DNA of 64,000 bases, from positions 1-64,000 of the forward strand of contig CBDHCC010000001.1 of the NCBI GenBank assembly GCA_965261015.1. Direction: 5' to 3'. A model generated the notes under the pieces. The model was not told the DNA's origin and made no database searches. It was given only the letters and a program-made list of their open reading frames with translations. Numbering within the stretch: the stretch's first letter is position 1; every line of letters starts with the position of its first letter. This DNA comes from CBDHCC01 sp965261015 (GTDB lineage: Bacteria > Pseudomonadota > Alphaproteobacteria > Sphingomonadales > Sphingomonadaceae). Below are positions 63,573 through 64,000 of the stretch, one piece after another. The position numbers and the translations under genes are program-made.

Positions 63573-64000
63573 ATGCGCCTGGTCCCGCTCATCCTCCTCT
63601 GCCTGCTGACCGCCTCCTGCGCGCGTCCGGGTGGCGCGGACCGCCCGGCCCCGTCGTCGCGCGCCGGTCTGCCCTCCAGCGCGGCCGAGACCCGGCAGTG
63701 CCACGCCGCGCTCCTGGCCGCGGGCGTGGCGTTCGAGCCGCTGCCCGACCGGGAGCCGTCGCCCGGCTGTCCGATCCGGGGCACGGTGAAGCTGACCGAC
63801 ATCGGCACGCCCGTCACCAACCTGGGGGCGCTCACCTGTCCGCTGGCCAGCGCGTTCGCCGCCTGGACCCGCTTTGCCGTGCAGCCGGCCGCGACGATCG
63901 CGTTCGGCCGGCGCGTCGCGCGGGTGGAGACGATGGGCACCTACGCCTGCCGCAACGTCGCGGGGTCCAGCCGCCTGTCGGAGCACGCGCGCGCCAACGC
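63573..64000 (+). CDS. extensin-family lipoprotein, truncated by window edge
   Basis: Open to the right edge without a stop; 142 full codons are visible. It starts with a lipoprotein signal MRLVPLILLCLLTASC, then RQCHAALLAAGVAFEPLP and CPIRGTVKLTDIG. The ALTCPLASAFAAWTRFAVQPAA and MGTYACRNVAGSSRLSEHARANA stretches match the extensin-like (PF06904) domain with its conserved Cys and SxHAxxNA motif. The family is thought to act in the envelope. Divergent from the fusion gene. Confidence 0.85.
   Translation, partial: MRLVPLILLCLLTASCARPGGADRPAPSSRAGLPSSAAETRQCHAALLAAGVAFEPLPDREPSPGCPIRGTVKLTDIGTPVTNLGALTCPLASAFAAWTRFAVQPAATIAFGRRVARVETMGTYACRNVAGSSRLSEHARAN

Overview
The window looks like chromosome from a GC-rich alphaproteobacterium of the Sphingomonadaceae (Sphingomonas-like). 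This rests on the tRNA-Trp/secE/nusG/rplK/rplA order, a CBP3-type cytochrome bc1 chaperone, COQ9, a malic enzyme-phosphotransacetylase fusion, a large TonB receptor, and dispersed palindromic repeats of a kind I associate with sphingomonads. It is a recognition from gene content and style; no database search was run.

Layout. 1-642: no recognisable gene, a palindromic repeat and a leftward promoter-like motif. 643-6432: a metal-dependent hydrolase divergent from a TetR regulator, obgE, an epimerase-like SDR, then the tRNA-Trp and translation/transcription block ending in a strong terminator. 6803-17281: a probable genomic island with two overlapping tyrosine recombinase genes at its left end and a 25-bp near-perfect direct repeat at 6889 and 17257. 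Its cargo is a leftward operon (ferredoxin, ferredoxin reductase, P450, SDR, outer-membrane channel, SDR), a TetR regulator and a third SDR. One 15-bp dyad lies upstream of both the operon and the third SDR. 17651-30495 returns to core functions: a DUF347 membrane protein, a broken ATPase, a lipoprotein, thrS, a DUF305 lipoprotein, infC with an apparent AUA start, a TonB receptor, a cation/proton antiporter and glnD. 30655-32136 is a small foreign-looking insert beside mutS: a J-domain membrane protein, an orphan antitoxin-like ORF and a diverged second copy of the mutS 3' end.

32178-45606 carries mutS, maeB, bamE, the CBP3 chaperone, yceD, ssb, feoAB, COQ9, a DMT transporter, an old-yellow-enzyme reductase, a SOUL protein and an acetyltransferase. 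45603-49530 is a leftward riboflavin run (small membrane protein, ribD, ribE, then ribB, ribH, GNAT). Its RibB has an N-terminal helix-turn-helix and a GTP cyclohydrolase II-like C-terminus without the zinc cysteines. 49578-64000 holds gltX, nadE, a TM2 protein, prs, hisZ, serA, serC, a two-gene kynurenine unit (HGGxW alpha/beta hydrolase and kynU), a spermidine synthase-like protein, a GNAT-nitrilase fusion and the start of an extensin-family lipoprotein gene that runs off the right edge.

Ten neighbouring gene pairs overlap by ATGA or GTGA, so translational coupling is common here. The least conventional regions are the island with its shared operator, the insert behind mutS, and the RibB fusion with clustered TGTGA sites at its start.
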